Of a stretch of DNA of 64,000 nt, positions 33,811 to 42,818 are shown piece after piece. Source of the stretch: Tychonema sp. LEGE 07203 (GTDB lineage: Bacteria; Cyanobacteriota; Cyanobacteriia; Cyanobacteriales; Microcoleaceae); assembly GCF_015207285.1 (NCBI RefSeq), contig NZ_JADEXD010000010.1, forward strand, positions 1 through 64,000. The letters are read 5' to 3'. The position numbers were made by a program, and so were the translations under genes. Under the pieces are notes generated by a model. That model searched no databases. It was not told the DNA's origin and saw nothing but the letters and a program-made list of their open reading frames with translations. How positions within the stretch are numbered: the stretch's first letter is position 1; each line of letters starts with the position of its first letter.

Positions 33811-36800
33811 CTAAGGGTTCCTTTCAAATAGTTTGCCTATCCGGTAGGAGTAAGCGCGACTGTCAAGAATTTTGGGGTTGGCCGCCATTGTTTGCTGGAC
33901 TCGATCCCGATAGTGCCGGCGCAGTTTTGGGTTGGTTCCCAGTGCTGTACCCAGCTCTATATAAGAGTTCTCGCTCTGTACTACCAGTTCCGGAAGTTGT
34001 AGTTCTTCGAGGATGGCGGCCGCGCGGCGCGATCGTCCTGAAAGCCCTTTTCTTGCCACTGCTGGCAACCCCACCAACAGCGCTTCTGCTAAGGAGCAGA
34101 TATCGCTGCACGGATAGGGTTCTAAATATATATCAGCCAATTTCAGACATTTTATGCAATCTGCACGATTTGGTAGCGCACGTATCACAACAACCCGCTG
34201 TTTGTCAATCCCAAATTTCCCTAGGGTCGATCGAATTTGGTTGTAAAAAGACACCGCCGCCCAGCTTTCTCGGCCCGAACCAAAGGGATACAAAACTAAA
34301 ATAGAATTCGGTACAGCAGCAATAATTTTTGCCCAAGTTTCTCTCAATTCGGGGATAATTGTCGAAGCAGGAGCGCCAGAAACGAACACTACAGATTCAT
34401 CGGTGGCTCCCCAACTGCTGCGAGTCGGTTCAACCCTCGCAGGCGCTGGCGCTACCGGATAGCTCAAACAAATTCCCGAACCTTCTAAAGCAATTAATTT
34501 TTCGCGGTACTCTGCTGCTGCACCTGCGGGCAATGTCAAATCTCCAGCAATCAAATAATCGATATTTCCGGCTGCGGTGGTGGCGGGCGTTGATGCGGCA
34601 GTAGCCATTTGCACCCGCGCCAGTCGGTGCAAACACAGCAGCGAGGCGGGTTGAGAAGTGTCAGTAATATTGGTGCTAATTAACAGAATATCTAAATCGT
34701 GCGATCGAATTTCCTCTACTTGCTTCGACAAATCCTCCGATAGTTGCACCATCTTGTCAGCGCAACTTTCGCAATATTTCCCCAGTCGCTCATCCAGTAC
34801 CTGGAAATTATACGCGATAACTTCAAATTTGTCTCTGTCTAAATATTCAAACGCTGGAATCGCCGCCAAAAACTCTGCATTCAAACTAATTTCATCGAGC
34901 AAAAAACCCACTCTAATTTTAGTTCTTCCAACATCTCTGAAAGCAAAATCCCAGTTAATTTGACAGCCAATAATTCTTAAATAAAATTCCATAATATCAG
35001 CTCGCCGACTCAAAACATCGAGCAAATTTGCCTCGCTCAAATACAAAGCCTTGAAGCTAACACTCTCAGCAATAAAAGCCGCCAAATAACGCCAAACTTC
35101 CGCATCGGGAAAAGCGGCAATATGAGCAGCGGCGTACTTAATCAACTCCTGGAAATATTCCGAGTACCTTTCAACTTCTCCCGTTTCTTGAAAACAAGTC
35201 GGAGACTGAAATAGAAACTTCATAAAATCCTCAAAAAACCACTGAGGAATCGCTGCATTTTTATACTCTAGCGGCAACTGATAAGCCTCGCCGTACAGCA
35301 TCGCTGCCAGGAGATATTGCACCCGCTCGGCAATTTCCCCTGCTTCAGCAAGTTTCGCAGCTAACTGCCGCACAAAACTTTGTTCCGACTCAGTTAAAAT
35401 TTCATTTTTGAGGTGGCTTTCCATCAGCAACTTATGAGCTTTCCCCGCTTCTTGCGAATAAGCAATTTCTATTTTTTCGACCGGGAAATTCAGCCAATAT
35501 TCCGCTAGCTGTTGGCGGTATTGGCGGATTTTTGCCAGAATAGATTGGTTTGACGGCGATTTTTTGTACTGTGCCACCAGCCCTGACAAATCAGATATAT
35601 TGGGCTGGGTTCTCAACGCCAACTTTTGGCGGATTGTCTGTTTGATTTCGCGATTCAGAAAACTGTAATCAGGACTATTTAGTAGTTTTTTGTAAAATCT
35701 GACCACATCTTTATGATTTTCCCCAGCGCCGAAGTTTTTCCAAGTTTGTTGTTCGGGATGAATCCTGAGCGAGGAAAGTTTTTCATCTACAAATCCGATG
35801 TGATAGTTTCCCATGATTCGCCACCACATATCTAAGTCTACATACTGAGATAATCCAGAATCAAACAATCCTATTTCGGCAAAAACTCGCGCGGCAATTA
35901 AGACGGTACTCGGTTCGCCAATTTTGTTAATCGGGTTTTTCAAGCAGTTAGCATCTGCCAGCAATTCTTTTCCTGGCTGGATAGATTTTAAATTCGACCA
36001 ACTTTTATGCAAATCTTTAATTGATTGGGAAGCTTTCCGCAAAATTGGGTTGGATTCACTGTCAGCTATGGTGATGCCGCGCGGGGAGAAAACCATGCCT
36101 ATTTCTGGGTTTTGTTGGGCGAGGGCGACCATTTTCTCGATACATTCTGCTTCTAGCAAGTCGTCTTGAAACAGAAATTTAATGTATTCGCCTTTGGCTT
36201 GGGATATGCAGAAGTTCCAGTTTTGCGATAAGCCGTAGTTGCGGTGGAGGATGATGCGGAAGTCGGCGGTTGTCTGGGATTGGAAGGATTGGGCGATCGC
36301 AATTGTGCGGTCTGTGGAGCCGTCGTCTGATACAATCAGTTCTATGTTGGGATATGTCTGAGCCAAAGCACTTTTGATTGTTTCCTCAATAAACGCTTCT
36401 CCGTTGTACGTCGGAATGCAAATGCTCACCAAAGGCTGCCAGTTTTGCAGTTGGGCTTTTGATTTAGTTTTGGGTTGTGATGATTGCAAGTCAGCCTTAA
36501 TTTTTGCAGACTCTGCTTTGGCTGTTGCAGACAGAGGCAAGTTTTGAAAGTTATCAGTAATCTCGGCAATATATTCGAGACGTTTTCTAATTTTACTACC
36601 CGTAACTTGCGGGTTGAGTAAAGTTTTGATTTGTTCGGCACCTGCCGCTCCAATTTGTTGAGCTTTTTGGTAATTATTAAAAACTTTCCGCATTAAATCA
36701 GCAGCGTGTTCGACATCCGGTTGGGCCCAAATATTGCCTTTTTTGTAAGGCCCGCAATCTTCCTCAATTGGGATTAATTTATACTTGACTAAAAAGCTGT

Positions 36801-37656
36801 TGCCGACGTTCATAAATTCTGTATTTGATGAATAGCCGGTGGCAATTACGGGTTTGCCGTAAAACATTGCCTCAGCCATTGTTAAGCCGAATCCTTCGCA
36901 GCGGTGCAGCGAGATGTAGCAGTCGCAATTGTAGAGCAAACTGTTGATTTTATCTTTGGACAAATACCCGTCTAGATGTTTGATGTTTGAATTGTTGGCT
37001 ATGGCTGAGTTTAAGGCGGTTTTAGCTTCGGGAAATTGATGTGAATTGGAAGATTTGATAATTAATAATAGGCGTTCATCTTCGCCGAAAGCTTGTTTAA
37101 ATGCTTGAATTGCCTCTAAAGGATTTTTGCGCTCGATGCGGCTGCAAAAGTCGAATATAAATAGGAAAATAAATTTATTTTTAGGTAAACCCAGTGCTTC
37201 TCTGTTCAGAGAAGCTGCGGGCAATTCGATACTGGGCATGATTTTGATGACGGGAATTGGCGAGACTTGGGAAATTGTTTCGGCACAATAATTGCTGTAA
37301 GTCCAGATTTCGTGAAATTGATTGAATGCTGGCTGCCATTTGGGGGGAAATGCGGGAATTTCCCAGGCCCAAAATCCGATGTTGTATTTGTTTTTAAAAT
37401 AGCTGGAACCTGTATGTTTGATAAAGGTTGCCACTTCGTCGGCGTTGATTTGAATTAAGTTTGCTGGGTGGGGATTTTCTGGGCTGAAATTTTGATAGGT
37501 GGTGTCTTGTTTGCGGTGGGGATAGCGGGTGAAATTGTTGATTGTTAAGGGGATTTTGGCTGTTTCTGCGGCTCGGATGTTGGCTCGAACGCCTTCTCCT
37601 ATGCCAAATTCGCCGTTGATGTAGCCGGCGATGTTGATTCCTAAATTTTGATTCAT
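33811..37656 (-). CDS. Triple glycosyltransferase: GT4 + GT2 + OGT-like (GT41) fusion
   Basis: Three glycosyltransferase modules are joined in 1281 residues. Residues ~1-380 are a GT4/GT-B unit with the acidic motif RCEGFGLTMAEAMFYGKPVI. Residues ~405-650 are a GT2/GT-A unit with SICIPTYNGE, VSDDGSTDRT and FQDDLLEAE. Residues ~925-1281 resemble the catalytic half of SPINDLY/OGT enzymes (RVGFLLDEISLNAEFLAAI, PNSILVLYPFGSG, LADIYLEPYPCSDICSLAEA). A helical ~270-residue linker separates the last two. It could build more than one linkage of a surface glycan or glycoprotein. No membrane segment is seen. It lies upstream of the ppiC/ABC/hlyD set on the same strand. Confidence 0.88.
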   Translation of the reverse strand: MNQNLGINIAGYINGEFGIGEGVRANIRAAETAKIPLTINNFTRYPHRKQDTTYQNFSPENPHPANLIQINADEVATFIKHTGSSYFKNKYNIGFWAWEIPAFPPKWQPAFNQFHEIWTYSNYCAETISQVSPIPVIKIMPSIELPAASLNREALGLPKNKFIFLFIFDFCSRIERKNPLEAIQAFKQAFGEDERLLLIIKSSNSHQFPEAKTALNSAIANNSNIKHLDGYLSKDKINSLLYNCDCYISLHRCEGFGLTMAEAMFYGKPVIATGYSSNTEFMNVGNSFLVKYKLIPIEEDCGPYKKGNIWAQPDVEHAADLMRKVFNNYQKAQQIGAAGAEQIKTLLNPQVTGSKIRKRLEYIAEITDNFQNLPLSATAKAESAKIKADLQSSQPKTKSKAQLQNWQPLVSICIPTYNGEAFIEETIKSALAQTYPNIELIVSDDGSTDRTIAIAQSFQSQTTADFRIILHRNYGLSQNWNFCISQAKGEYIKFLFQDDLLEAECIEKMVALAQQNPEIGMVFSPRGITIADSESNPILRKASQSIKDLHKSWSNLKSIQPGKELLADANCLKNPINKIGEPSTVLIAARVFAEIGLFDSGLSQYVDLDMWWRIMGNYHIGFVDEKLSSLRIHPEQQTWKNFGAGENHKDVVRFYKKLLNSPDYSFLNREIKQTIRQKLALRTQPNISDLSGLVAQYKKSPSNQSILAKIRQYRQQLAEYWLNFPVEKIEIAYSQEAGKAHKLLMESHLKNEILTESEQSFVRQLAAKLAEAGEIAERVQYLLAAMLYGEAYQLPLEYKNAAIPQWFFEDFMKFLFQSPTCFQETGEVERYSEYFQELIKYAAAHIAAFPDAEVWRYLAAFIAESVSFKALYLSEANLLDVLSRRADIMEFYLRIIGCQINWDFAFRDVGRTKIRVGFLLDEISLNAEFLAAIPAFEYLDRDKFEVIAYNFQVLDERLGKYCESCADKMVQLSEDLSKQVEEIRSHDLDILLISTNITDTSQPASLLCLHRLARVQMATAASTPATTAAGNIDYLIAGDLTLPAGAAAEYREKLIALEGSGICLSYPVAPAPARVEPTRSSWGATDESVVFVSGAPASTIIPELRETWAKIIAAVPNSILVLYPFGSGRESWAAVSFYNQIRSTLGKFGIDKQRVVVIRALPNRADCIKCLKLADIYLEPYPCSDICSLAEALLVGLPAVARKGLSGRSRRAAAILEELQLPELVVQSENSYIELGTALGTNPKLRRHYRDRVQQTMAANPKILDSRAYSYRIGKLFERNP

Positions 37657-37827
37657 AGTTTTTGATTTACTGAGTTAAGTGTTGGGTTACTTTTTTGATT
37701 GACAAGCTGAATTAATTGATATTCTCAATGGCGCTTGAGGAGGGTAGGAGTTGAGAATAAACGATCGTGTTCTCAATATTTGCTAAGATGTAGCAATCTT
37801 TGCTGGATGGGGGAACAGGATTTAATT

Positions 37828-37860
37828 GAACCGCAGAGGGCGCAGAGTACGCTGAGGAAG
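37828..37860. repeat. AACCGCAGAGGGCGCAGAG dispersed repeat
   Basis: This copy reads GAACCGCAGAGGGCGCAGAG then TACGCTGAGGAAG. It is the same family as 12023-12054 and 57753-57785 and lies in the divergent intergenic region upstream of two glycosyltransferase genes. Confidence 0.7.
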
Positions 37861-37910
37861 AGAAGGGAGGGAAGGGCAAAAGAATGAGTTGGTGGCTGAA
37901 AATTTTGTTC

Positions 37911-37941
37911 TTGACAAATGTGCCGATCGCCATTGTATACT
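37911..37941 (+). promoter_or_regulatory. Candidate sigma-70 promoter for the methyltransferase-GT gene
   Basis: TTGACA (37911-37916) and TATACT (37936-37941) lie 19 bp apart, slightly wider than the ideal 17. A TG precedes the -10 box. The start codon of the downstream gene is ~90 bp away. Confidence 0.4.
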
Positions 37942-38031
37942 GGCATCGCTATGCTAACTTTCGGCTGGTTGTCTGTCGCATGGGTTGCTCTGTTTGATTT
38001 TACAATAAACTAATCAGGAATTTTAGACAAA

Positions 38032-39705
38032 GTGATCGATCGCGCCAACCACGATTTCTTGAAGCTGCTACCGCCGGATGCTAAAGTCATTGTCGAAATT
38101 GGCTGCGGTACGGGTTCGACTGGTGAAGAATACAGGCAGGTAAATCCCCACTGTCAGTATATTGGTATTGAGCGCGATCGCGAAAAAGCTAAAATTGCAG
38201 TCGATCGGCTAAACTGGGTGACGGTAGCCGATATTGAAGAACTTGCCGTCGAAAGTCTCGACATCGCCCCCGGCAGCGTCGATTGTTTGATTTTTGGCGA
38301 CTTGCTACCCTATCTCAAAAATCCCTGGGATATCCTCAAACAGTACAGTGCTTTGCTCAACCAAGACGGGCAAATTTTCGCCGCCATCCCCAACGCTCAA
38401 TACTGGCGGCGCATTGTCAATCTGTTGCGGGGAAATTGGGAAAATCCCGACAGCAAGATGCAGCACTGGTTTACCCTAGAAAGTATTAAATCATTATTTG
38501 CTGATGCCGGATTGCAGGTTTACGAACTGCAAGGGAAGGGACACAAAACCGAAACTTTTGTCCGCTTCCAGCAATTGCTGCATCCAATGGTGAAGGCTTT
38601 AGAGCTGACAGCGACGGATTTTGCTACGGAAACAGGTGCTGAATATTATATCGCGCGATCGACCAAATCGGCCGTACCGCCCCGCAGACTTCTGATCCAA
38701 ACTATCATTATGGCTCCTACAGGGTGCGATCGCGTCCGAGTTTTGGAACCAGACAAATTTAGCGCCACAATTCCCGGTGTCCGCACCGTCTCCGGAGTGA
38801 AAGCAGCAGAATTAATTAGCCCCCTAGCTGGAGAAGAAAAAGTCTTCATCTGGCAGCGGACAATCATGCAATATCCCGCTTACATTCCCAAACTCAAAGA
38901 ACTGCTAAAACAAGACTACTTAATAGTAGCTGAAATTGACGACAATCCCATCCGCCGCCGCGAATATGCAGACAACAATTACCTCAGCTATCGCGGCTGT
39001 CACTGCGTTCAAACAACGACTGAACCGCTAGCAAAAATTTTGCGGCACTACAATCCCAATGTTGCCGTATTTCCCAATCAATTAGCTTATCTCCCCCCGC
39101 CGCGAATTTACCCCACAGAAGATACAGTCACCATATTTTTTGGTGCGCTCAACCGCGAACAAGATTGGCAGCCGATTATGGCAGCGCTCAATCGAGTTTT
39201 GTCCGCACACAAACATCGGGTTCGAGTTAAAGTAATCCACGACAGCAAATTTTTTGAAGCATTGGAAATAAAGCAAAAAGAATTTGAACCGTTTTGCAGT
39301 TACGAACGGTATCAAGAAATCATGTACAGTTGCGATATAGCTTTGCTGCCGCTCGTTCCCAACCCAGTTAACGAAATGAAATCCGATTTAAAATTCATTG
39401 AATGTGCGGCGCGGGGAGTAGCGGTGCTGGCAAGTCCCGCCGTCTACGAACATTCGATTGTCGAAGGTGAAACCGGATTGATTTACAGATATGAAAAAGA
39501 TTTTGAAATTAAGCTAAATTTGTTAATTAATGATAGTTTTTTGCGCCAACAAATAGCAGCGAATGCTTACGAATGGGTGCGCGACAACCGCTTGCTGTGC
39601 GGGCACTACCGGCAGCGGCGAGACTGGTACTTGCAAATGCGGGACGAGTTGCCGCGTTTGAATGCTGAGTTGCGAGGAAGATTGCCGGAGTTATTTGGTG
39701 ACTAA
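38032..39705 (+). CDS. Fusion of SAM-methyltransferase and GT4-like glycosyltransferase
   Basis: The N-terminal ~215 residues are a class I methyltransferase with motif I VIVEIGCGTGSTGEEY and an acidic IGIERDREKA. The remaining part is GT-B/GT4-like, with LAYLPPPRIYPTEDTVTIFF, IALLPLVPNPVNEMKSDLKF and ECAARGVAVLASPAV, which would bind a nucleotide sugar. Such fused enzymes are frequent in cyanobacterial polysaccharide clusters and probably modify and extend the same glycan. The start is GTG. The following N-terminus (NHDFLKLLPPDAKVIVEIGC) matches the usual beginning of this methyltransferase family, which supports the GTG. Confidence 0.85.
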   Translation: MIDRANHDFLKLLPPDAKVIVEIGCGTGSTGEEYRQVNPHCQYIGIERDREKAKIAVDRLNWVTVADIEELAVESLDIAPGSVDCLIFGDLLPYLKNPWDILKQYSALLNQDGQIFAAIPNAQYWRRIVNLLRGNWENPDSKMQHWFTLESIKSLFADAGLQVYELQGKGHKTETFVRFQQLLHPMVKALELTATDFATETGAEYYIARSTKSAVPPRRLLIQTIIMAPTGCDRVRVLEPDKFSATIPGVRTVSGVKAAELISPLAGEEKVFIWQRTIMQYPAYIPKLKELLKQDYLIVAEIDDNPIRRREYADNNYLSYRGCHCVQTTTEPLAKILRHYNPNVAVFPNQLAYLPPPRIYPTEDTVTIFFGALNREQDWQPIMAALNRVLSAHKHRVRVKVIHDSKFFEALEIKQKEFEPFCSYERYQEIMYSCDIALLPLVPNPVNEMKSDLKFIECAARGVAVLASPAVYEHSIVEGETGLIYRYEKDFEIKLNLLINDSFLRQQIAANAYEWVRDNRLLCGHYRQRRDWYLQMRDELPRLNAELRGRLPELFGD

Positions 39706-39784
39706 GTGCGGTAAGATTTACAGGCGTGATTGTTGTGCGAACTTTCTGTTTTATTGTTTAATTTTTAATTCTTAATCAACTCCA

Positions 39785-40654
39785 ATGCGAATTCTCTTCA
39801 CTATTGCTCACTTTTACAATCCCAGCGGCGACGGGAAACACGCTTCCCAGCGAAACGACCCGCAACCCCGACTCAATGCTTTAACTGCTTGCGTCACATC
39901 GCTGCAAGCTTTGTACGGCAAATCTCAGTGCATGATTCACATTAGCGAATGTGCAACTATCCCATCAAATCAAGCTCAAAAACACGAAATTGACATTGTT
40001 GTTTGCACGACTCAAGGCTATCACCTCTTGCCTCAACTGCCGGTACAGCCTAGGTCTTTTATGCACCACGCTACAAAATGCGAGCCGCTGCTGTTGGGGT
40101 TTGAGTGTCAAGCAGTTTTGCGAGCTTGTCTTGACAAATACGATTATTTTTGTTATTTGGAAGATGATTTGATTCTGCACGACCCGTGGTTTTTTAGTAA
40201 ATTAAATTGGTTTACGCATCACGGGGGAAATGCAAATTTGCTGCAACCTAACCGTTACGAAATATCGCCTCAAGGAGCTGTTTTTAAAGCATATATTGAT
40301 GGGGATTTAGCGGGAGGAGCTACTGCTAAGTTTCAAAATGTGGAGGAGCAGCGGGAGTTGGCGGGAAAAATTATGGAACAGCCAATTTCTTTTGAGCGGG
40401 CTTTGAATCCTCATTCCGGCTGTTATTTTTTGAATGCGAAACAGATGGCTCACTGGGCCGAGCAGTCTCATTTTTTGGACAGGGATACTAGCTTTATCGG
40501 CCCGCTGGAAAGTGCGGCGACTTTGGGGATTATGCGGACTTTTAGAGTTTACAAGTCAACTCCTGCTTGTGCTAATTTTTTGGAAATTCAACATTTTGGA
40601 GCGAGTTTTCTGAAGTTGATCGGTAATAAGGTGAGGATTTCGGAGGAAGGTTGA
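39785..40654 (+). CDS. Putative glycosyltransferase-like protein
   Basis: A soluble 289-residue protein beginning MRILFTIAHFYNPSGDGKHAS. A YLEDDLILHDPWFF segment looks like the metal-binding DxD region of a GT-A glycosyltransferase, and a later NPHSGCYFLNAKQM segment may form the acceptor side. I cannot assign a family. It follows the methyltransferase-GT fusion by 79 bp on the same strand, which supports a role in the same glycan pathway. Start ATG at 39785. Confidence 0.6.
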   Translation: MRILFTIAHFYNPSGDGKHASQRNDPQPRLNALTACVTSLQALYGKSQCMIHISECATIPSNQAQKHEIDIVVCTTQGYHLLPQLPVQPRSFMHHATKCEPLLLGFECQAVLRACLDKYDYFCYLEDDLILHDPWFFSKLNWFTHHGGNANLLQPNRYEISPQGAVFKAYIDGDLAGGATAKFQNVEEQRELAGKIMEQPISFERALNPHSGCYFLNAKQMAHWAEQSHFLDRDTSFIGPLESAATLGIMRTFRVYKSTPACANFLEIQHFGASFLKLIGNKVRISEEG

Positions 40655-40694
40655 GTTAAGATATTCAGGTAAGCTGCAATATTTGAGAGGTCGC

Positions 40695-41564
40695 ATGACT
40701 CAGGCAACCGAAAAGATTGTCCTCCCCTCTCCCTTCCCCGACCACACTCAACTGCCAGAGGAAGACGGCACTTTCGTGAAGAATTTTCAGGAGCATCCGC
40801 AGAGTATTATTTTAACTGATTCGATCGGGCTGGTTTTGCAGGGGCTTCATCCCGACGGGCAATATGCTATAGGCCAAGACTGCGGCATCTACTGGCGAGA
40901 AACTGAACCGCTGGAAAAGGGAGCGGAAGCTCCTGATTGGTTCTACGTGCCGAATGTGCCACCAACACTAGGAAATCAGATCCGTCGCTCTTACGTGCTG
41001 TGGCGGGAATTCATGGCTCCGATGATTGCTTTGGAGTTCGCATCGGGAGACGGTTTAGAAGAGCGGGACACAACGCCGCTATCCTACTCGGAAGTTGGAG
41101 CGACGCAAAGACCTGGGAAGTTTTGGGTATATGAGCGGATCATGCGGATTCCGTATTATGGCATCTATGAGATCAATAGTGGTCGGCTGGAGGTTTACAG
41201 CCTGAACAATGGGTTTTACCAGCAGTTGCTTCCGAACGATCGCGCTCATTATTCGATCGCGCCAATGGGCGTAGAATTAGGACTGTGGGAAGGCAGTTAT
41301 CAAAACCAGACTATGCTGTGGCTGCGGTGGTGGGACAGCGAGGGCAATTTGCTGCTGACAGGTACAGAACGAGCTGCTGTCGAACAGCAACGAGCTAATG
41401 TTGAACAGCAACGAGCTTCCTTAGCAGAGCAGGCTTTGACGGCAGAAGCCAGAGCGCGGCGGGATGCTATCCCTCGGTTGTTGGCAATGGGATTGAATAC
41501 AGAGCAAGTGGCAGAAGCGCTGGGTTTATCTGCAGACGAAGTTAGGCAGCATTCACAATCTTGA
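40695..41564 (+). CDS. Uma2 family putative nuclease with Gln/Arg-rich coiled tail
   Basis: The first ~215 residues contain the long version of the Uma2 fold (SPFPDHTQLPEEDGTFVKNF start, then APDWFYVPNVPP, MIALEFASGDGLEERD and YYGIYEINSGRLEVYSL). The C-terminus is a charged coil with the QQRANVEQQRAS repeat. It ends in LLAMGLNTEQVAEALGLSAD, which resembles the helix-turn-helix-like tail often found in cyanobacterial Uma2 and Rpn-type nucleases. The ATG at 40695 is preferred to a TTG 12 bp earlier. Confidence 0.87.
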   Translation: MTQATEKIVLPSPFPDHTQLPEEDGTFVKNFQEHPQSIILTDSIGLVLQGLHPDGQYAIGQDCGIYWRETEPLEKGAEAPDWFYVPNVPPTLGNQIRRSYVLWREFMAPMIALEFASGDGLEERDTTPLSYSEVGATQRPGKFWVYERIMRIPYYGIYEINSGRLEVYSLNNGFYQQLLPNDRAHYSIAPMGVELGLWEGSYQNQTMLWLRWWDSEGNLLLTGTERAAVEQQRANVEQQRASLAEQALTAEARARRDAIPRLLAMGLNTEQVAEALGLSADEVRQHSQS

Positions 41565-41576
41565 TGTCGCTTTTTA

Positions 41577-42383
41577 TTAATTAGAAGTCAAAACATCGCC
41601 GATTTTAACTGTGCCGCTGTTGATGATTTTCGCTAAAACTCCGGTTTGTGCGTGACCGAATTCTTGTTTGAGTAAACTCAGTAGGGGAATATCCCGATCG
41701 CCCGTTTCTGGATTTACTTCTATATTGACACAGCGACCGATTCGTGCTGTCACTTCGATCAGAGCTGTACCTAATTGAAACTGTTTTCCTATCCAGTCAA
41801 ATTCCGACCACGCTTCCATGCCTTCTAGCAGAATGTTCGGGCGAAATCGGCGCACGTCTATCTGTTGGTTGGCCTTTTCGGTTAATTCGTCTAGGGTGGC
41901 TTGGGCGAGGAGAGAAATGTGTACGGGTGCTCGATCGGGATAGCGAGTTTCGCCGCTGCTGTCGCCGACTAAGCGCAAAGGTGCAAACTGCGGGTGTCTC
42001 GCTTCTTTTGTTGGCTGCATTTCCGCCAAATATTCGCTAAAAAAGCTGCTGATGCGATCGCGCCCCGCTGCAGTATTCGTTGCTGCTGATAACACTGCAA
42101 CTCCTTGACGCTGGACTGTTAAAACGGTCGTTTCCGGTTGATAGTGGCATTCTAAAGCTGCTAAATGCGGCCAATCGTTTTGAACGGCAAAATATTTTTT
42201 GCTCATCCAAGGTACATTTTCGGCGGGCATTTTTGCAGCTTCTATATTATCTGCAAACATTAAGGCAAAAGCGCGATCGCCCTTAATTCCATGTCCTGCT
42301 GTTAAAGCAAACTCCGACATTGCTTGCGGTGTCAGCCCTTTAATGGGGTAAATGAATAACTGTTTTATGGTTGCTAATGTCAT
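41577..42383 (-). CDS. MOSC-domain protein
   Basis: MOSC proteins carry a domain related to the C-terminus of molybdenum cofactor sulfurases and the mARC reductases and often handle sulfur or the molybdenum cofactor. An N-terminal MOSC-associated beta-barrel (IKQLFIYPIKGLTPQAM) is followed by the MOSC core with LLEGMEAWSEFDWIG and ARIGRCVNIEVNPETG, where the Cys may be the cofactor ligand. The 268-residue length is usual. The gene converges on the Uma2 gene, with 12 bp between stops. Confidence 0.9.
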   Translation of the reverse strand: MTLATIKQLFIYPIKGLTPQAMSEFALTAGHGIKGDRAFALMFADNIEAAKMPAENVPWMSKKYFAVQNDWPHLAALECHYQPETTVLTVQRQGVAVLSAATNTAAGRDRISSFFSEYLAEMQPTKEARHPQFAPLRLVGDSSGETRYPDRAPVHISLLAQATLDELTEKANQQIDVRRFRPNILLEGMEAWSEFDWIGKQFQLGTALIEVTARIGRCVNIEVNPETGDRDIPLLSLLKQEFGHAQTGVLAKIINSGTVKIGDVLTSN

Positions 42384-42418
42384 ATTTTTTTTAGCTGCGC
42401 TTCCATTTCATCTGAACT

Positions 42419-42453
42419 CTTGTCCCCCCCTTATTAAGGGGGGCTAGGGGGGT
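42419..42453. repeat. CCCCCC-TT-AAGGGGGG-type hairpin repeat
   Basis: CTTGTCCCCCCCTTATTAAGGGGGGCTAGG and following G-run form a short C/G-rich hairpin. A longer copy with the same core is at 55777-55880. Confidence 0.65.
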
Positions 42454-42498
42454 AAAAGCTAATTCAAAAACATTAATAAAATTGCTATAAACAGCCCA

Positions 42499-42798
42499 TC
42501 AAGCTAACAATTCATAGCGGCGGATATCGGGAGGCCCAACGGCCAAACCGTCTAATTTCTGCACGGCGGCTTGAAGGTGATTTGAAGCGAGATGTTGTTC
42601 TAGCAAAGCTGAACTTTCCCACTCTTCAACAAAGGTGAAATCTGTAGGATCGGCTTGATTTTGCAACAGTTCGTATTTGATACAGCCTTTTTCTTGGCGA
42701 GTTGGCTCTATAATGCTCAGCAGCAGGGATTTAAGTTCTGCTACTTTGTCGGGATTGGCGGCGAGGCGGGCGACTACTCGCAAGGTTGGTTTGGACAT
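42499..42798 (-). CDS. ABM-type antibiotic biosynthesis monooxygenase-like protein
   Basis: A small ferredoxin-like-fold protein of 99 residues with the family phrases VVARLAANPDKVAELKSLLL, QEKGCIKYELLQNQ and FVEEWESSALLEQH. Members are cofactor-free quinol or polyketide oxygenases or stress proteins; the substrate is unknown here. It is divergent from the BglII-like gene, whose ribosome-binding site lies immediately upstream of its start. No Shine-Dalgarno-like motif is visible on its own strand. Confidence 0.85.
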   Translation of the reverse strand: MSKPTLRVVARLAANPDKVAELKSLLLSIIEPTRQEKGCIKYELLQNQADPTDFTFVEEWESSALLEQHLASNHLQAAVQKLDGLAVGPPDIRRYELLA

Positions 42799-42804
42799 AG
42801 GAGA

Positions 42805-42812
42805 AAGGAGGA
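42805..42812 (+). promoter_or_regulatory. Strong ribosome-binding site that decides a non-standard start
   Basis: AAGGAGGA is an almost ideal anti-16S match. The only codon at the right distance (6 bp) that also aligns with the N-terminus of BglII is ATT at 42819. An in-frame stop TAG at 42798-42800 excludes any start further upstream. No ATG, GTG or TTG occurs in this frame before 42915. Confidence 0.8.
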
Positions 42813-42818
42813 TCTGCT

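Larger units (their letters stand above)
37657..38031. other. Divergent intergenic region with repeat and promoter
   Basis: This gap separates two divergent glycosyltransferase genes. It holds an AACCGCAGAGGGCGCAGAG-type repeat (37828-37860) and a sigma-70-like promoter reading right (37911-37941). A 37-codon frame beginning at 37884 overlaps the promoter and was not accepted as a gene. Confidence 0.5.

Noticed and set aside
37884-37997. 37-codon frame MSWWLKILFLTNVPIAIVYW with a purine-rich upstream region
   Set aside because: It covers the likely promoter of the next gene, has no homologue I recognise and is too short to support by itself.
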